A stretch of 6,158 nucleotides of DNA from Gammaproteobacteria bacterium (lineage in GTDB: Bacteria; Pseudomonadota; Gammaproteobacteria; Arenicellales; JAHEKD01): positions 1 through 6,158 of the forward strand of contig JAHEKD010000161.1 in NCBI GenBank assembly GCA_024638545.1. The letters run 5' to 3'. Below are positions 5,796 to 6,158 of the stretch, one piece after another. A program made the translations under genes and the position numbers. Every line of letters starts with the position of its first letter. Positions within the stretch are counted from its first letter, which is position 1. Below the pieces are notes generated by a model. The model did no database searches, was not told the DNA's origin, and saw only the letters and a list, made by a program, of their open reading frames with translations.

Positions 5796-6050
5796 GTGAA
5801 AAATTCGCCAACCGTCATCCTTGATCGGATTCGAATCTTGTGTGGCCTGTGCAATGCGATATTGTCTCACACTAATCTTCAACACTAAATTATAAGCGGC
5901 AGTTTGAAATGCATTGATTTATTATTGTGTCAGGGGTTTTTGGCATGACAACTAAATTGACTGTGTTCAGCTGATTTATCACCTGTTTCAACTAAATCCT
6001 TGAGACAATATCGTGTGACTTCGAATCTAATCAGCGATTGCAATTTTCAC
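5796..6050. repeat. Long imperfect palindrome (~255 bp), MITE-like
   Basis: Three collinear inverted matches define it. CGATATTGTCTCA (5857-5869) matches exactly the reverse complement of 6001-6013. TGATnnGATTCGAA (5822-5835) matches 6020-6033. GTGAAAA(A)TT (5796-5805) matches 6042-6050. The left arm carries extra bases between matches (about 8 and 15 nt). A small hairpin TGTCA/TGACA (5928-5932 with 5946-5950) sits near the centre, with weaker pairing between. No ORF is enclosed. A non-autonomous palindromic element or a large structured RNA would both fit. No flanking target duplication is seen. Confidence 0.55.
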
Positions 6051-6158
6051 CTAGAGCGGCGGGATTACTAAATTTCCCCATAGAGGACATACTGGGGTGT
6101 TGAATCATTTCTGATTGATACACCTGACCATTATTGTTTATTTATGTTTCATTTCGGT

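Larger units (their letters stand above)
5280..6158. other. Gene-poor AT-rich region
   Basis: No convincing coding sequence is visible on either strand: reading frames are short, lack good ribosome binding sites and show no recognisable protein motif. It holds a decayed repeat of the trhA upstream region (5305-5339), a GC-rich palindrome (5402-5419), a small dyad CAGGAGTCCTG (5539-5549), T-rich tracts near 5520-5535 and a ~255-bp imperfect palindrome (5796-6050). GTGTTGAATCA occurs directly repeated at 5631-5641 and 6097-6107. It may be a remnant-rich intergenic region after loss of genes. Confidence 0.6.

Noticed and set aside
5713..5799. Possible 28-codon ORF (MFNVKYGIDYDALC...) with AAGGAG about 20 nt upstream
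   Set aside because: The Shine-Dalgarno is too far from the ATG, the peptide has no recognisable family, and its end runs into the left arm of the palindrome.

Overview
The window looks like a chromosomal segment of a sulfur-oxidizing proteobacterium, most likely a gammaproteobacterium. The evidence is a clear Tat-exported SoxB, two exported DUF3530-type alpha/beta hydrolases (a family I associate mainly with Gammaproteobacteria) and a TrhA/hemolysin-III membrane protein. The genes have moderate GC and the spacers are AT-rich. There are no rRNA, tRNA, phage or CRISPR features.

Layout. Positions 1-1223 (minus) hold the N-terminal 407 residues of SoxB; its C-terminus lies beyond the left edge. 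Positions 1224-1503 are a spacer with the soxB promoter and a ~205-bp imperfect palindrome. Positions 1504-2823 (minus) encode an exported protein joining a rhodanese domain to a metallo-beta-lactamase (MBL) fold whose HxHxDH motif is replaced by ENGQGH. Positions 2824-2967 are a divergent control region. On the plus strand, 2968-3744 and 3797-4576 are tandemly duplicated DUF3530-like exported hydrolases, and 4653-5279 is a seven-helix TrhA/HlyIII protein. Positions 5280-6158 contain no convincing gene but do contain a decayed repeat of the trhA 5' region and a second large imperfect palindrome of ~255 bp.

How the parts may work together. The dyad ATTAG-N6-CTAAT occurs twice. Each copy sits between a -35-like hexamer and an identical -10 hexamer (TATAGT) with 17-bp spacing. 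One copy faces soxB and the other faces the rhodanese-MBL gene, and the second also lies in the only spacer upstream of the hydrolase pair. This suggests a single repressor, plausibly an ArsR-family sulfur sensor encoded elsewhere, controlling thiosulfate hydrolysis, a periplasmic sulfane-sulfur protein and perhaps the two uncharacterised hydrolases. The operator is read directly from the sequence; the regulator and the role of the hydrolases are inference.
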